Source: Holosporales bacterium
GTDB taxonomy: Bacteria; Pseudomonadota; Alphaproteobacteria; RUG11792
Length of the DNA stretch: 13,263 nucleotides
Assembly (NCBI GenBank): GCA_031279295.1
Contig: JAITIT010000013.1
Span: forward strand, 1 to 13,263
Direction: 5' to 3'
In this document: one piece after another, positions 1-7,395 of the stretch
How the letters are laid out: each line of letters begins with the position of its first letter
How positions within the stretch are numbered: position 1 is the stretch's first letter
Position numbers and translations under genes: made by a program
The notes under the pieces: generated by a model
The model's database searches: none
The model's input: only the letters and a program-made list of their open reading frames with translations
Told to the model about the DNA's origin: nothing

Positions 1-461
1 AGTTCGATAGCTATGCTGAATCACGTAACATTGTAGCTATCCTCCAGGATAGTAGTATCATGAAAATCTTTCACTACGCTAGGTTCGACATGGCTATGTT
101 TCGCCAGTACCTTGGAGTCATGCCAGAGAATGTTTACTGCACGAAGATAACGTCTAAGCTTGTTAGGACATACACCTCTGGCCACAGCCTTCGTGATCTG
201 TGTTTCGAACTACTTGATATCGAAATATCAAAGGAACAGACCTGTACAGACTGGGGCTCAGATGATATATCTGATGCTCAACTTGAGTATGCTGCAACCG
301 ACGTGTTGTACCTACATTCACTCAAGTTGAAACTTGACATCCTGCTAACCAGGGAAAATAGATATGGACTGGCGCAGGCATGTTTTGATTTCTTACCAGC
401 TAGGGTTGCCCTAGATTTGATGGCGGGAGAATGCTATGACATCGTTGCGCATTCAGATTAA
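1..461 (+). CDS. rnd: Ribonuclease D, 3'-5' exoribonuclease (5' end off the window)
   Basis: The reading frame is open from the left edge (first full codon at position 3) to a TAA at 459-461, so the start lies outside the window; the ATG at 60 is internal. The fragment carries DEDDy exonuclease motifs. Exo II is seen as KIFHYARFDMAMF with the acidic D after the HxxR core. Exo III is seen as LEYAATDVLYL with the Y-x3-D pattern. The exo I DxE motif should lie upstream of the window. The stop comes about 40 residues after exo III, so there is no C-terminal HRDC domain. This matches the short RNase D form of Rickettsiales and other alphaproteobacteria rather than the roughly 375-residue E. coli enzyme. 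The expected role is 3' trimming of tRNA and other structured RNA precursors in the cytoplasm. The next gene begins on the base after the stop, implying co-transcription. The family call is firm; the exact substrates are unknown. Confidence 0.88.
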   Translation, partial: FDSYAESRNIVAILQDSSIMKIFHYARFDMAMFRQYLGVMPENVYCTKITSKLVRTYTSGHSLRDLCFELLDIEISKEQTCTDWGSDDISDAQLEYAATDVLYLHSLKLKLDILLTRENRYGLAQACFDFLPARVALDLMAGECYDIVAHSD

Positions 462-1415
462 ATGATTATGGATATCGTAGACGAGGCAAGACGCACTATC
501 CAGAAAGAAGCGGAGGCCCTCAATATCCTGGCAAAGAACATGCCTCCGAATTTCACAGCAGCGGTGGAACTGATACTTCAATCACGCGGGAGGCTGGTCG
601 TCTCTGGAATCGGTAAAAGTGGCCATATAGGGCGAAAGATCTCATCTACGATGTCTTCGCTTGGGCAAAAGTCTTTCTTCGTTCACCCAAGTGAGGCACC
701 ACATGGAGATCTCGGAATGATCGACCCTGATGATGTTTTGCTGCTGATATCGTATTCCGGAGAGTCGATCGAGCTGCTACCAGTCATGGAATTTGGCAAG
801 CGTATCGGAACGAAGATAATCTCAATCTCCGGTCATAGAAAATCGATGCTCTCCGAAAATGCGGATGTCCCACTGCAGCTTCCCTCGATTGAGGAGGCTT
901 GTCCACTCGGGGTTGCACCAACCTCGTCATCGACAGCTACATTGGCTTTAGGTGATGCGTTAGCTATATCCCTGTTAATGTGTAGATGCTTCTCTCATGA
1001 ACAGTTCAAGGCGTTACATCCGGGTGGAACACTCGGGCGCAATCTGTCATTCGCATTCGATGTGATGCGTAAGGAAATTCCGCTCCTGTCGTTTGGGCAA
1101 TCGATGCAGAAAGCAGTCATATCAATGACAGAGGGTAAGTTGGGATGCATCGGGATTGTGGATACAGTAGGTAGATTGGTAGGAGTAATAACGGACGGGG
1201 ATCTGAGACGCCATATGTCAGATAACCTCCTATCTCTGAAGGTTGGTGATGTTATGACAAGCAACCCAGTTACGATAGGCAAGAACATGTTCCTAGCTGA
1301 TGTTCTGAAACTCATGGAAGACAAGAAGATTACCAATGTCTTTGTGCTGAGTGATGATGGAGCTCCAATTGGAGTTATCCACATCCACGACATCGTCCAG
1401 GAGAAAATCATCTGA
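462..1415 (+). CDS. kpsF: Arabinose-5-phosphate isomerase, KpsF/GutQ/KdsD family
   Basis: The 317-residue protein has an N-terminal SIS domain (about 30-190) and two C-terminal CBS domains (about 200-317), the standard KdsD architecture (E. coli KdsD is 328 aa). The phosphosugar loop GIGKSGH holds K52. SYSGES gives the SIS serine loop, with E101/E104. EEACPLGVAPTSS has E144/E145 and ALHPGG has H186. These correspond to the Lys/Glu/Glu/His catalytic set described for KdsD. The family interconverts D-ribulose 5-phosphate and D-arabinose 5-phosphate, the first step toward Kdo. The start is ATG 462, directly after the rnd stop; ATG 468 is an alternative, and neither has a clear Shine-Dalgarno, consistent with coupling to rnd. 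If this is an Anaplasmataceae genome, which lacks lipid A and Kdo genes, the product's use is unclear; the fold and active site look intact. Confidence 0.93.
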   Translation: MIMDIVDEARRTIQKEAEALNILAKNMPPNFTAAVELILQSRGRLVVSGIGKSGHIGRKISSTMSSLGQKSFFVHPSEAPHGDLGMIDPDDVLLLISYSGESIELLPVMEFGKRIGTKIISISGHRKSMLSENADVPLQLPSIEEACPLGVAPTSSSTATLALGDALAISLLMCRCFSHEQFKALHPGGTLGRNLSFAFDVMRKEIPLLSFGQSMQKAVISMTEGKLGCIGIVDTVGRLVGVITDGDLRRHMSDNLLSLKVGDVMTSNPVTIGKNMFLADVLKLMEDKKITNVFVLSDDGAPIGVIHIHDIVQEKII

Positions 1416-1420
1416 TGTTC

Positions 1421-1452
1421 TCTTAGCTGTTCCACGTACAGTCTAGCTGAGA
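1421..1452 (+). terminator. Possible weak stem-loop terminator after kpsF
   Basis: Arms TCTTAGCT (1421-1428) and AGCTGAGA (1445-1452) pair over 8 bp with one G-U, around a 16-nt loop, 5 nt after the kpsF stop. The downstream sequence is only moderately T-rich, so this is not a classical intrinsic terminator. Position is the main support. Confidence 0.22.
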
Positions 1453-1464
1453 TTCTGGGTTGAT

Positions 1465-1493
1465 TTGACTACATAAAGTTCCTAGACTCTCAT
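1465..1493 (+). promoter_or_regulatory. Candidate sigma-70 promoter for the 1522-1848 ORF
   Basis: TTGACT (1465-1470, five of six to the -35 consensus) is followed after exactly 17 bp by TCTCAT (1488-1493, four of six to the -10). This places a transcript start near 1500, about 20 nt before ATG 1522. The match is by eye only, and such hits also occur by chance. Confidence 0.3.
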
Positions 1494-1521
1494 AGAGCAA
1501 TTCTTGCGCTGTACTGGTGCC

Positions 1522-1848
1522 ATGAAGATTCTTCAGTGTGATATTTTTGGTGGTATGCACTCTGTCGGAAATGATACCTCGATCAGAAAAGTCACTGCCA
1601 CGTCTCCTCCTAGTAAAAAGCCCCTAGACATAAATATCAACAATGGTATCAACAAGGCTCAAGCAGCAGGAGATGCAATGCTGATTCACAGGGTACTGCA
1701 GAAGCGACTGGTATGGTCTGGCCTGAAAACCCCAAAGCAACTCAGGGCTCTCGTAGAGCTTGTAAGGAACGAAATGCTAATCAAAGACGGGGTAATCGAT
1801 CCGGAAACAGCAACGCGTACCTCACTACTGCTATGCTGCATGTCGTAG
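1522..1848 (+). CDS. Hypothetical protein, unrecognised, about 108 aa
   Basis: I do not recognise this protein. The start is ATG 1522; a TTG at 1504 in the same frame would add six residues. The stop is TAG 1846-1848. No strong Shine-Dalgarno precedes it. The N-terminal half is polar and low in hydrophobicity, with a Ser/Pro/Lys stretch. The C-terminal half (about residues 50-95) looks like one or two amphipathic helices (ALVELVRNEMLIKDG). There is no signal peptide, membrane segment or recognised catalytic motif. Evidence that it may be real: codon use resembles its neighbours, a plausible promoter lies just upstream, and a strong stem-loop starts 7 nt past its stop. The only family that came to mind is the FliX flagellar-assembly regulator (short, helical C-terminus), but the resemblance is too faint to claim. 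If it is not a gene, 1416-1975 is a 560-bp noncoding stretch. Confidence 0.45.
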   Translation: MKILQCDIFGGMHSVGNDTSIRKVTATSPPSKKPLDININNGINKAQAAGDAMLIHRVLQKRLVWSGLKTPKQLRALVELVRNEMLIKDGVIDPETATRTSLLLCCMS

Positions 1849-1855
1849 ACATCTA

Positions 1856-1901
1856 TTCTCCATTGCCTCGGAAGCGAACAATTAGGCAATAGACTGGAGA
1901 A
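1856..1901. terminator. Long stem-loop between convergent genes, likely bidirectional terminator
   Basis: Outer arms TTCTCC (1856-1861) and GGAGAA (1896-1901) flank inner arms ATTGCCT (1862-1868) and AGGCAAT (1884-1890). All 13 pairs are perfect, with a 15-nt loop and a 5-nt bulge (AGACT, 1891-1895) on one side. It sits 7 nt past the hypothetical ORF stop and about 75 bp beyond the mlaA stop on the other strand. No U-run follows, so termination is inferred from position and symmetry. A second inverted pair, GAGAC (1910-1914) and GTCTC (1931-1935), lies between it and mlaA. Confidence 0.45.
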
Positions 1902-1975
1902 CCCGGAACGAGACCCTCTTGGGAAATAGTGTCTCCTCTAGGCCTATCTTACCCCACTGGCAACAGGAGGAGTTC

Positions 1976-2737
1976 CTACTCATCCATCGCCATGATGGCC
2001 TTTCTTGTGGAAACATACATATCACTCGAGATCTTCTCAAGCTCGATGGTGAATGGGAGTAGGTCGGTACGTGTTATGACAGTTCTTGCTCCGTAGATTA
2101 CGTAGTACCACCTGCGTCTCAGATTTTTCTTATGGTTAATAATGATATTCTGCGTAAGTGGATCCAGACCACAGTGAACCATCTTCCCAAGGCCTGATCT
2201 AGTACTCCCTGGTCCCAGCAGAGGCAACACTAGGTATGGACCAGGCTTTGCTCCCCACTTCTTGAGTGTGTCCCCAAACGAGGTCCTCTTCTTTTCGATT
2301 CCCATCTTCTGCGCCACATCGGCTATTCCGAAAAATCCGAACAACGTATTGATCACGAAGCGGATAATAGTCTTAGAAACATGTTCACCATCTCCCTGAA
2401 GTATGAAGTTAATAGCATCGATTGGCGAGAAAAAATTACCGACAAAGTTCGACACTCCAGTCTGTACGGGGTTAGGCACTATATGCTTATATGCTATTGA
2501 CACCGGAACTAGGAATGCCTTATCCAGCATATCGTTGATCTGATACATGAGTCTATTGAATGGCTCGAAAGGATCATCAACCTCATCATATTCACACAAT
2601 GGTGAGCCCTCAAATGTCCATTTATCATTAGCTGAGGTCCCAGTAGCAATCGTTTCTTCCAAAGTCGTGCAACATCCGTTGCTTAACGATATACATACAG
2701 CAACGCATACTGTTATGAGCATTCTGCAGGAAATCAC
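1976..2737 (-). CDS. mlaA: MlaA (VacJ) family outer-membrane phospholipid-removal lipoprotein
   Basis: The 253-residue protein matches the usual MlaA length (E. coli 251). Residues 1-22 form a lipoprotein-type signal: R5, a hydrophobic core, then LSNG before C22. The lipobox is not ideal, since Leu is at -4 rather than -3. The MlaA signature follows as DPFEPFNRLMYQIND (about 55-69), then VSNFVGNFFSPIDAINFILQG and the hydrophobic FGFFGIADVAQKMG. KKWGAKPGPYLVLPLLGPGSTRSG, the most conserved block of the family, follows. MlaA sits as a doughnut in the inner leaflet of the outer membrane and extracts mislocalised phospholipids for MlaC and the MlaFEDB transporter. The start is GTG 2737, with GGAG 11 nt upstream that overlaps the previous gene's stop region; ATG 2722 is the alternative but lacks the basic residue. 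It is the last gene of the dnaG-rpoD cluster, 8 bp after its neighbour. Confidence 0.93.
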   Translation of the reverse strand: MISCRMLITVCVAVCISLSNGCCTTLEETIATGTSANDKWTFEGSPLCEYDEVDDPFEPFNRLMYQINDMLDKAFLVPVSIAYKHIVPNPVQTGVSNFVGNFFSPIDAINFILQGDGEHVSKTIIRFVINTLFGFFGIADVAQKMGIEKKRTSFGDTLKKWGAKPGPYLVLPLLGPGSTRSGLGKMVHCGLDPLTQNIIINHKKNLRRRWYYVIYGARTVITRTDLLPFTIELEKISSDMYVSTRKAIMAMDE

Positions 2738-2745
2738 TCTTGTTA

Positions 2746-3675
2746 CTACTCCGCTACGGTATCAAACATACACTGGTGTATGACATGTATTAATAATAAT
2801 CCATGATCCTTCACATATTTGACAAGAAATTTTTTGGCATTCTCAGGAATTGATTTTTCAGTGATGACGATCTGACGTAGGACTATGCCGTCGGCTTTGA
2901 TCATTCTGAGCACAGTGGGTATATCACGGAGCTCACCTACGATGGAGACCCCCCTTATTACCCTACCAACGTCAAATGGATCAAATGTGAGGATTCCGAT
3001 GGGCTCAAAGTTAAATGTAATATCGTCGTTAGAAACTATCTCACTCAGAAACACCTCAGCTGACTCTTTACTTCCTACTAGCAGGACCATAGGATTCTCG
3101 GCCTGAATATTCTGTCCTGGAATACGTATCCCTTGCATCCTCGTTTTCTTGAGACGCTGATTGTGTAATACCTTACTAAGGAGCCTCGGGATAATCAGCA
3201 TCAGAGTCAGGACGAATGTGTTTATTACGAGGACAGAGTAAGGCAGGAAACCCTCACGGTTCATGAGTAGCATTAATGGAAAGAACAAGATATCAGCCAG
3301 AATGACTGCCAATGATATTGGACACAAGTCCTCGATGGTGGTGTACTGCCAGAACGACTGGTGTATCTGCATCCAGGTGAAAACACTTGAGCTCACCAAT
3401 CCGAAGACCAGCATGTTCTTCAGGACGTACGTCGGTGAATAGTCCAGGAAGTCCATTCCTATCCGCAGATGAATGGAAATGAAGATTGAGAGGAAGGCGA
3501 CAAAACTGTCGAAGATTAGTATGGTATACGACTGAGGGACACTAGCCGTATCTCCTCGAATTCTCCTGTTGCTATGGTGTTTCCCAGGAAAAATTATCTT
3601 AGCTCCAGTGATCATCTTCGCAACGACCGCATCGATGCATCTTCCAACTATAGACAGTTTCCTCTCAATGCTCAT
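2746..3675 (-). CDS. Orphan N-terminal half of a CapD/WbpM-type polysaccharide protein (membrane plus CoA_binding_3-like domain)
   Basis: The protein has 309 residues. A basic cytoplasmic tail (1-48) is followed by four predicted membrane helices (about 50-70, 83-102, 116-138, 144-164). A Rossmann-like domain (about 196-305) starts at MVLLVGSKESAEVFLSEI and continues with EPIGILTFDPFDVGRVIRGV and VGELRDIP. The order and motifs match the N-terminal part of CapD/WbpM/FlaA1-like nucleotide-sugar dehydratases, including the FWQYTTIEDL and PYSVLVINTFV stretches between helices. In that family a C-terminal SDR domain (GxxGxxG, SMK/YxxxK) performs the 4,6-dehydration. Here the frame stops before it and mlaA begins 8 bp later. 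The protein therefore cannot be an active dehydratase as such; a sensing, scaffolding or regulatory role is inference. The start is ATG 3675, with AGAGG 7 nt upstream. It sits 13 bp after rpoD and is probably co-transcribed with it. Confidence 0.8.
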   Translation of the reverse strand: MSIERKLSIVGRCIDAVVAKMITGAKIIFPGKHHSNRRIRGDTASVPQSYTILIFDSFVAFLSIFISIHLRIGMDFLDYSPTYVLKNMLVFGLVSSSVFTWMQIHQSFWQYTTIEDLCPISLAVILADILFFPLMLLMNREGFLPYSVLVINTFVLTLMLIIPRLLSKVLHNQRLKKTRMQGIRIPGQNIQAENPMVLLVGSKESAEVFLSEIVSNDDITFNFEPIGILTFDPFDVGRVIRGVSIVGELRDIPTVLRMIKADGIVLRQIVITEKSIPENAKKFLVKYVKDHGLLLIHVIHQCMFDTVAE

Positions 3676-3688
3676 ATTGCAACCTCTA

Positions 3689-5575
3689 CTAACTGTCTAG
3701 AAAACTCCGGAGTTTCCGCGAGCGACTCGGGTGCTTAAGTTTCCGTAACGCCTTCGCTTCTATCTGCCTAATCCTCTCCCGCGTCACTGAGAATTGCTGC
3801 CCTACCTCCTCAAGAGTGTGGTCAGTCTGTAGTCCTATCCCAAAGCGCATGCGGAGAACACGCTCCTCACGCCCTGTGAGTGTCGCGAGTACCTTATTAG
3901 TTGCAGTCTTGAGATTAGTCTGTAAGGCAGCATCGGCTGGCAAAACAGCGTTCTTATCTTCTATGAAATCACCGAGGTGACTCTCTTCCTCATCGCCTAT
4001 CGGCGTCTCCAGGCTAATCGGATCCTTTGCTATTTTCATGACACGTCTCACCTTGTCGAGTGGCATTCCTAGCTTTGTTGCTAGTTCCTCATGAGTTGGT
4101 TCCCTACCAAGGTCACTCATAAGCTGCTTCGACATTCTGACGAGCTTGTTGATCGTCTCAATCATGTGTACAGGAATTCTGATCGTACGCGCCTGATCAG
4201 CAATAGAACGCGTGATCGCCTGCCTTATCCACCACGTCGCGTACGTCGAGAATTTGTAGCCTCGCCTATACTCGAACTTATCGACAGCTTTCATGAGCCC
4301 TATATTGCCTTCCTGTATCAGATCAAGAAATTGAAGACCTCTATTCATATAGCGCTTAGCTATTGATATCACGAGCCTGAGGTTTGCTTCTATCATCTCT
4401 CTTTTCGCTTTCGCCTCATCACGCTCAGACTTCTGTATGACGTGTACTATGTGTCGGAAGAACAAGAACGGAACTGATGTAGTCTCGGATATATTGGTCG
4501 CGATTTGTACTAGTAGTGTCAGAGTCTCTGCATTTGCGCCACAGAACCGCTGCCACTTTTGTCCTGCTGATTTCATTTCATTGAGCCACTGAGTACTGAA
4601 TTCTTTGTCAATGAGATGCAGGAGAAGTTCTTGTCTCGCAATTCCAAACTTCTCAGCCTGCGATACGAGGCGTCTCTCGAGTTCTGGAATACGCGATGTC
4701 AAGTTTATATGCTGTTCTTTTATACTGGTGAGTCTCTTATCACTCAGGTTGATCTCATAGAAGTTAGTTACAATTTCTTTCCGGAGTGCTTGGTACTCCC
4801 CGTTCTTCTCCAGCTGGTCTACGTTAAATTTGAAGCTACGTTGCTTTTCATATATTGCAGCATAGAGCTCTGCATGCTTGTCGAACATAGCAAGTAGTTT
4901 CTTTCTAGCCTCTTCATCATTTATCACTGCCTGATGTGCGCTTGAGCCTTCGTCTATGCTCATTTCGCACTCGTCCACCTCCTCCTGTTCACCGAATTGC
5001 ATTTCATCGTCTGGGGATGATGAGTCACTTGCTACGATATCCCGCAGCAGTACAGTGTTGCTGCTAAGCCTATCGTGCAGAGCCGCTATTGCATCGGCTG
5101 TAACTCGGCTCTCGCACAGGCTCGCGTTTAAATTCTCTCTATACGCCTCTATCTTCATTGCTATTGTAATCTCGTCTTCCCTCGAGAGGAGGGTAATGTT
5201 CCCCATTTCTCTGAGGTACATCCTTACTGGATCACCTCCCTTCACCTCTTCAGTTACTGACTCGACACAATCTGATGATCCAGATTGACAATCGTCATCG
5301 CCCAGGACCTTGGCTTCTGGTATAGTAGCCTCGTCATCCATATTTATTATCTTCACATCGTTATCAGTAAAGTATGTCATGATGGCATCGAGCCTTTCGG
5401 AGTCGTACTCCACACCTACTAGGATCTCATTGATCTCTTCATACGTCAGATAACCTCTAGCCTTGTTCGTCTTCATCAGAGCGATGATGTTTGGGTCGAA
5501 CGCTATCAGCTGCTCGTTCCCTGTCTCATCGCTGCTATCAAGTTCTTCCATGTCTATTTCTTCTATGGTGTTCAT
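3689..5575 (-). CDS. rpoD: RNA polymerase primary sigma factor RpoD (sigma-70)
   Basis: The 628-residue protein has the full primary-sigma layout. Region 1.1 is about 30-80 and region 1.2 about 113-145 (DPVRMYLREMG). A non-conserved insert of roughly 240 residues (150-390) is rich in acidic residues near 185-212. Region 2 (about 395-465) contains RLVISIAKRYMNRGLQFLDL, the -10 recognition stretch YKFSTYATWWIRQAITR and IRIPVHMIE. Region 3 is about 475-555. Region 4 (about 560-625) has LTGREERVLRMRFG and the helix-turn-helix TLEEVGQQFSVTRERIRQIEAKALRKL at 587-613. It directs core RNA polymerase to housekeeping promoters. The start ATG 5575 has GAGAGG 5 nt upstream that overlaps the dnaG stop, pointing to translational coupling. 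It follows dnaG by 9 bp, the classical dnaG-rpoD pairing of the macromolecular synthesis operon, here without rpsU. Confidence 0.98.
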   Translation of the reverse strand: MNTIEEIDMEELDSSDETGNEQLIAFDPNIIALMKTNKARGYLTYEEINEILVGVEYDSERLDAIMTYFTDNDVKIINMDDEATIPEAKVLGDDDCQSGSSDCVESVTEEVKGGDPVRMYLREMGNITLLSREDEITIAMKIEAYRENLNASLCESRVTADAIAALHDRLSSNTVLLRDIVASDSSSPDDEMQFGEQEEVDECEMSIDEGSSAHQAVINDEEARKKLLAMFDKHAELYAAIYEKQRSFKFNVDQLEKNGEYQALRKEIVTNFYEINLSDKRLTSIKEQHINLTSRIPELERRLVSQAEKFGIARQELLLHLIDKEFSTQWLNEMKSAGQKWQRFCGANAETLTLLVQIATNISETTSVPFLFFRHIVHVIQKSERDEAKAKREMIEANLRLVISIAKRYMNRGLQFLDLIQEGNIGLMKAVDKFEYRRGYKFSTYATWWIRQAITRSIADQARTIRIPVHMIETINKLVRMSKQLMSDLGREPTHEELATKLGMPLDKVRRVMKIAKDPISLETPIGDEEESHLGDFIEDKNAVLPADAALQTNLKTATNKVLATLTGREERVLRMRFGIGLQTDHTLEEVGQQFSVTRERIRQIEAKALRKLKHPSRSRKLRSFLDS

Positions 5576-5584
5576 ATTTACCTC

Positions 5585-7378
5585 TCAGTGATTATTGTCC
5601 TGCGTATGCTCTGAGTTTTTACCTATATGATTTATTTTTAGAGCTCTCAGGCGTTCCCATGTCCCAGCATCCATTCTCTCGCTGCAGTCATTTTTAGCTG
5701 ACCTTATATCATCAAGATGACGCCTGTACGAGCACTCATGCTCATATATCCCTCTCCAGAGCTTCACGATTTCGTCGTCGCTCTTATCTGTCAAGCTGCA
5801 GCTCCTAGACGCAATGGCTTTTATGTATTGAATTTCCGCTGCGCCTGGCCCAGTACACATGTTATCCCCCCCCAGAATCATGTCGCGCACAGCCTCAAAT
5901 CCATCTCTTGAAAATCTAATGGCTGCCAACTCCTCAAGAAGATACGGAACCACAGACGGACACTCTAATATGATATATAACATCGCAGCTTCACGCAAGA
6001 GTCTCTTTTCGCCCATGCCGGTTTTGGTAGGCTGTGAGGTAACTGAATACAATGGCATAGATGCTGTGTTTGCAAGTGGTTTCGTCAATGAATTTATGGG
6101 CGTAAAATTTTTTTTATTGCATGTCCTGAGTGCATGAAATATCCTGTTATTGATATCGGACCTGTAGAGGTTTCTGATGTCAATATCTTCGATGCTGTTT
6201 ATAGTAGACATAATATGTTTCTTCCATTCAGCTACTTTCTCAGGGGGTTGGAAATTACTGGCTCCCAGTTGGTTGAGGAAGTGTTGCCAGATGAAATCTA
6301 TTAGGTAACTTGAATTTTCCAGTATCTTCTCCATGGCGGATTTACCGAACTTCTTAAGAAATGAATCTGGATCGGAGGCATCTGGAATAATACAAAACCT
6401 TAGGCTCTTTCCGGGGCTCAGGTATTGCATTGCGAGCAGCGCGATCTTCAGCATTGCATTGTACCCTGCTGTGTCTCCATCAAGACACACGATAGGTTCG
6501 CTAGATAGTTTCCAGATCTTTACAAGGTGCTCTATTGAGAACGACGTTCCCATCGATGCTATCGCGGTATCGAATCCGTGCTGATGCATCGTGATGACAT
6601 CGATATATCCCTCAACAAGGATGAAATTTTTGGTCTTCGAAACATTCTTCGATGCGATGTTGAAAGCATACAGTGTTGCTCGTTTTTGAAACAGTACACT
6701 CTCTCTAGAGTTGAGGTACTTAGGGGATTCACCCTGTTGCAACACGCGACCGCCGAATGCAATGGGCCATCCTTGTTTATTGAAGACAGGGAATATCAGT
6801 CGGCCTCTGAAGTAGCACGAGACTCTACCATTTCTTTGTTGGAAGAGTCCGGATTGCAATATGTCACACATCGAGAATCCAGAAGATTTGAGATGCGAGA
6901 GTAGCAAATCGCTGTTCTTCGGTGCGTAACCAATAGAGAATTGCGTGATGCATGATTCATCAAATCCGCGCGAGACGCAGTACTTTGCTGCTACGTCATC
7001 GCGTAGGTGCTCCTTAAAAAACTCGAGAGCTTTTTGCATGAGACTCAGTTGGGCCTTGTGTTCATTGCTGTAGTTGGTCGATTCCTGAAGTTTGATACCG
7101 GCGGCTTCTGCTAGAAGCTCAATAGCCTGCATAAACTGGAGGCCTCGTTTTTTCATGAGGTATGTAACGACGTCACCAGACGCTCCGCAACCGAAGCAAT
7201 AGAACGTACCCTTATTGTCGTTCACAAAAAAAGACCCTGTCTTCTCGTTGTGGAACGGACAGTAGCCAACGTACTCTCTGCCACTCTTGCGTAACATAAC
7301 GTCTTTACCAATGATTTCGGAGAGCGACAGCTTCTCCTTGATCCGGCTGAGTACCGTATTTATACCTGTGATGCTCAT
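5585..7378 (-). CDS. dnaG: DNA primase DnaG
   Basis: From ATG 7378 the protein has 597 residues. I prefer this start because AGG sits 4 nt upstream and the protein then begins MSITGINTVLSRIKEKLSL, as primases do; an upstream ATG at 7429 would add 17 unusual residues and overlap the divergent gene. The CHC2 zinc-binding domain has C40, H43, C61 and C64 (YCPFH...FYCFGCGASGDV). The primase core includes RGRLIFPVFNKQG and GGRVL...PKYLNS (about 191-223). The TOPRIM motifs are ILVEGYIDV (E256) and CLDGDTAG (D300, D302). The C-terminal third, expected to bind DnaB helicase, is divergent. It synthesises RNA primers for lagging-strand replication. It heads the minus-strand cluster with rpoD. A run of eight C on the plus strand (5866-5873) encodes G503-G504, a possible slippage site that would truncate only the C-terminal domain. 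Confidence 0.97.
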   Translation of the reverse strand: MSITGINTVLSRIKEKLSLSEIIGKDVMLRKSGREYVGYCPFHNEKTGSFFVNDNKGTFYCFGCGASGDVVTYLMKKRGLQFMQAIELLAEAAGIKLQESTNYSNEHKAQLSLMQKALEFFKEHLRDDVAAKYCVSRGFDESCITQFSIGYAPKNSDLLLSHLKSSGFSMCDILQSGLFQQRNGRVSCYFRGRLIFPVFNKQGWPIAFGGRVLQQGESPKYLNSRESVLFQKRATLYAFNIASKNVSKTKNFILVEGYIDVITMHQHGFDTAIASMGTSFSIEHLVKIWKLSSEPIVCLDGDTAGYNAMLKIALLAMQYLSPGKSLRFCIIPDASDPDSFLKKFGKSAMEKILENSSYLIDFIWQHFLNQLGASNFQPPEKVAEWKKHIMSTINSIEDIDIRNLYRSDINNRIFHALRTCNKKNFTPINSLTKPLANTASMPLYSVTSQPTKTGMGEKRLLREAAMLYIILECPSVVPYLLEELAAIRFSRDGFEAVRDMILGGDNMCTGPGAAEIQYIKAIASRSCSLTDKSDDEIVKLWRGIYEHECSYRRHLDDIRSAKNDCSERMDAGTWERLRALKINHIGKNSEHTQDNNH

Positions 7379-7395
7379 AGTACCTATGTTACAAT
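7379..7395. promoter_or_regulatory. 17-bp divergent intergenic gap between dnaG and the CPA2 antiporter
   Basis: Only 17 bp separate the two divergent start codons. TACAAT (7390-7395, five of six to a -10) touches the plus-strand ATG at 7396, which would imply a leaderless or internally started transcript. I see no convincing -35. The dnaG Shine-Dalgarno lies here on the minus strand. At least one promoter must lie inside the opposite gene's coding region. The imperfect symmetry TGTTACA (7387-7393) could be an operator, but that is speculation. Confidence 0.3.

Noticed and set aside
995..1435. Long minus-strand ORF antisense to kpsF
   Set aside because: It lies wholly opposite a gene with clear catalytic motifs, encodes no recognisable domain and has no separate signals.
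1522..1848. Resemblance of the small hypothetical protein to the flagellar regulator FliX
   Set aside because: Only the length and a helical C-terminus agree; I see no conserved motif that I can name.
1849..1975. tRNA or other structured RNA gene in the convergent gap
   Set aside because: The stem-loop lacks cloverleaf arms and any T-loop GTTCGANTC pattern; a terminator explains it better.
4222..4236. DnaA-box-like TTATCCACC
   Set aside because: One mismatch to consensus, single copy, and inside the strongly conserved region 2 codons of rpoD.
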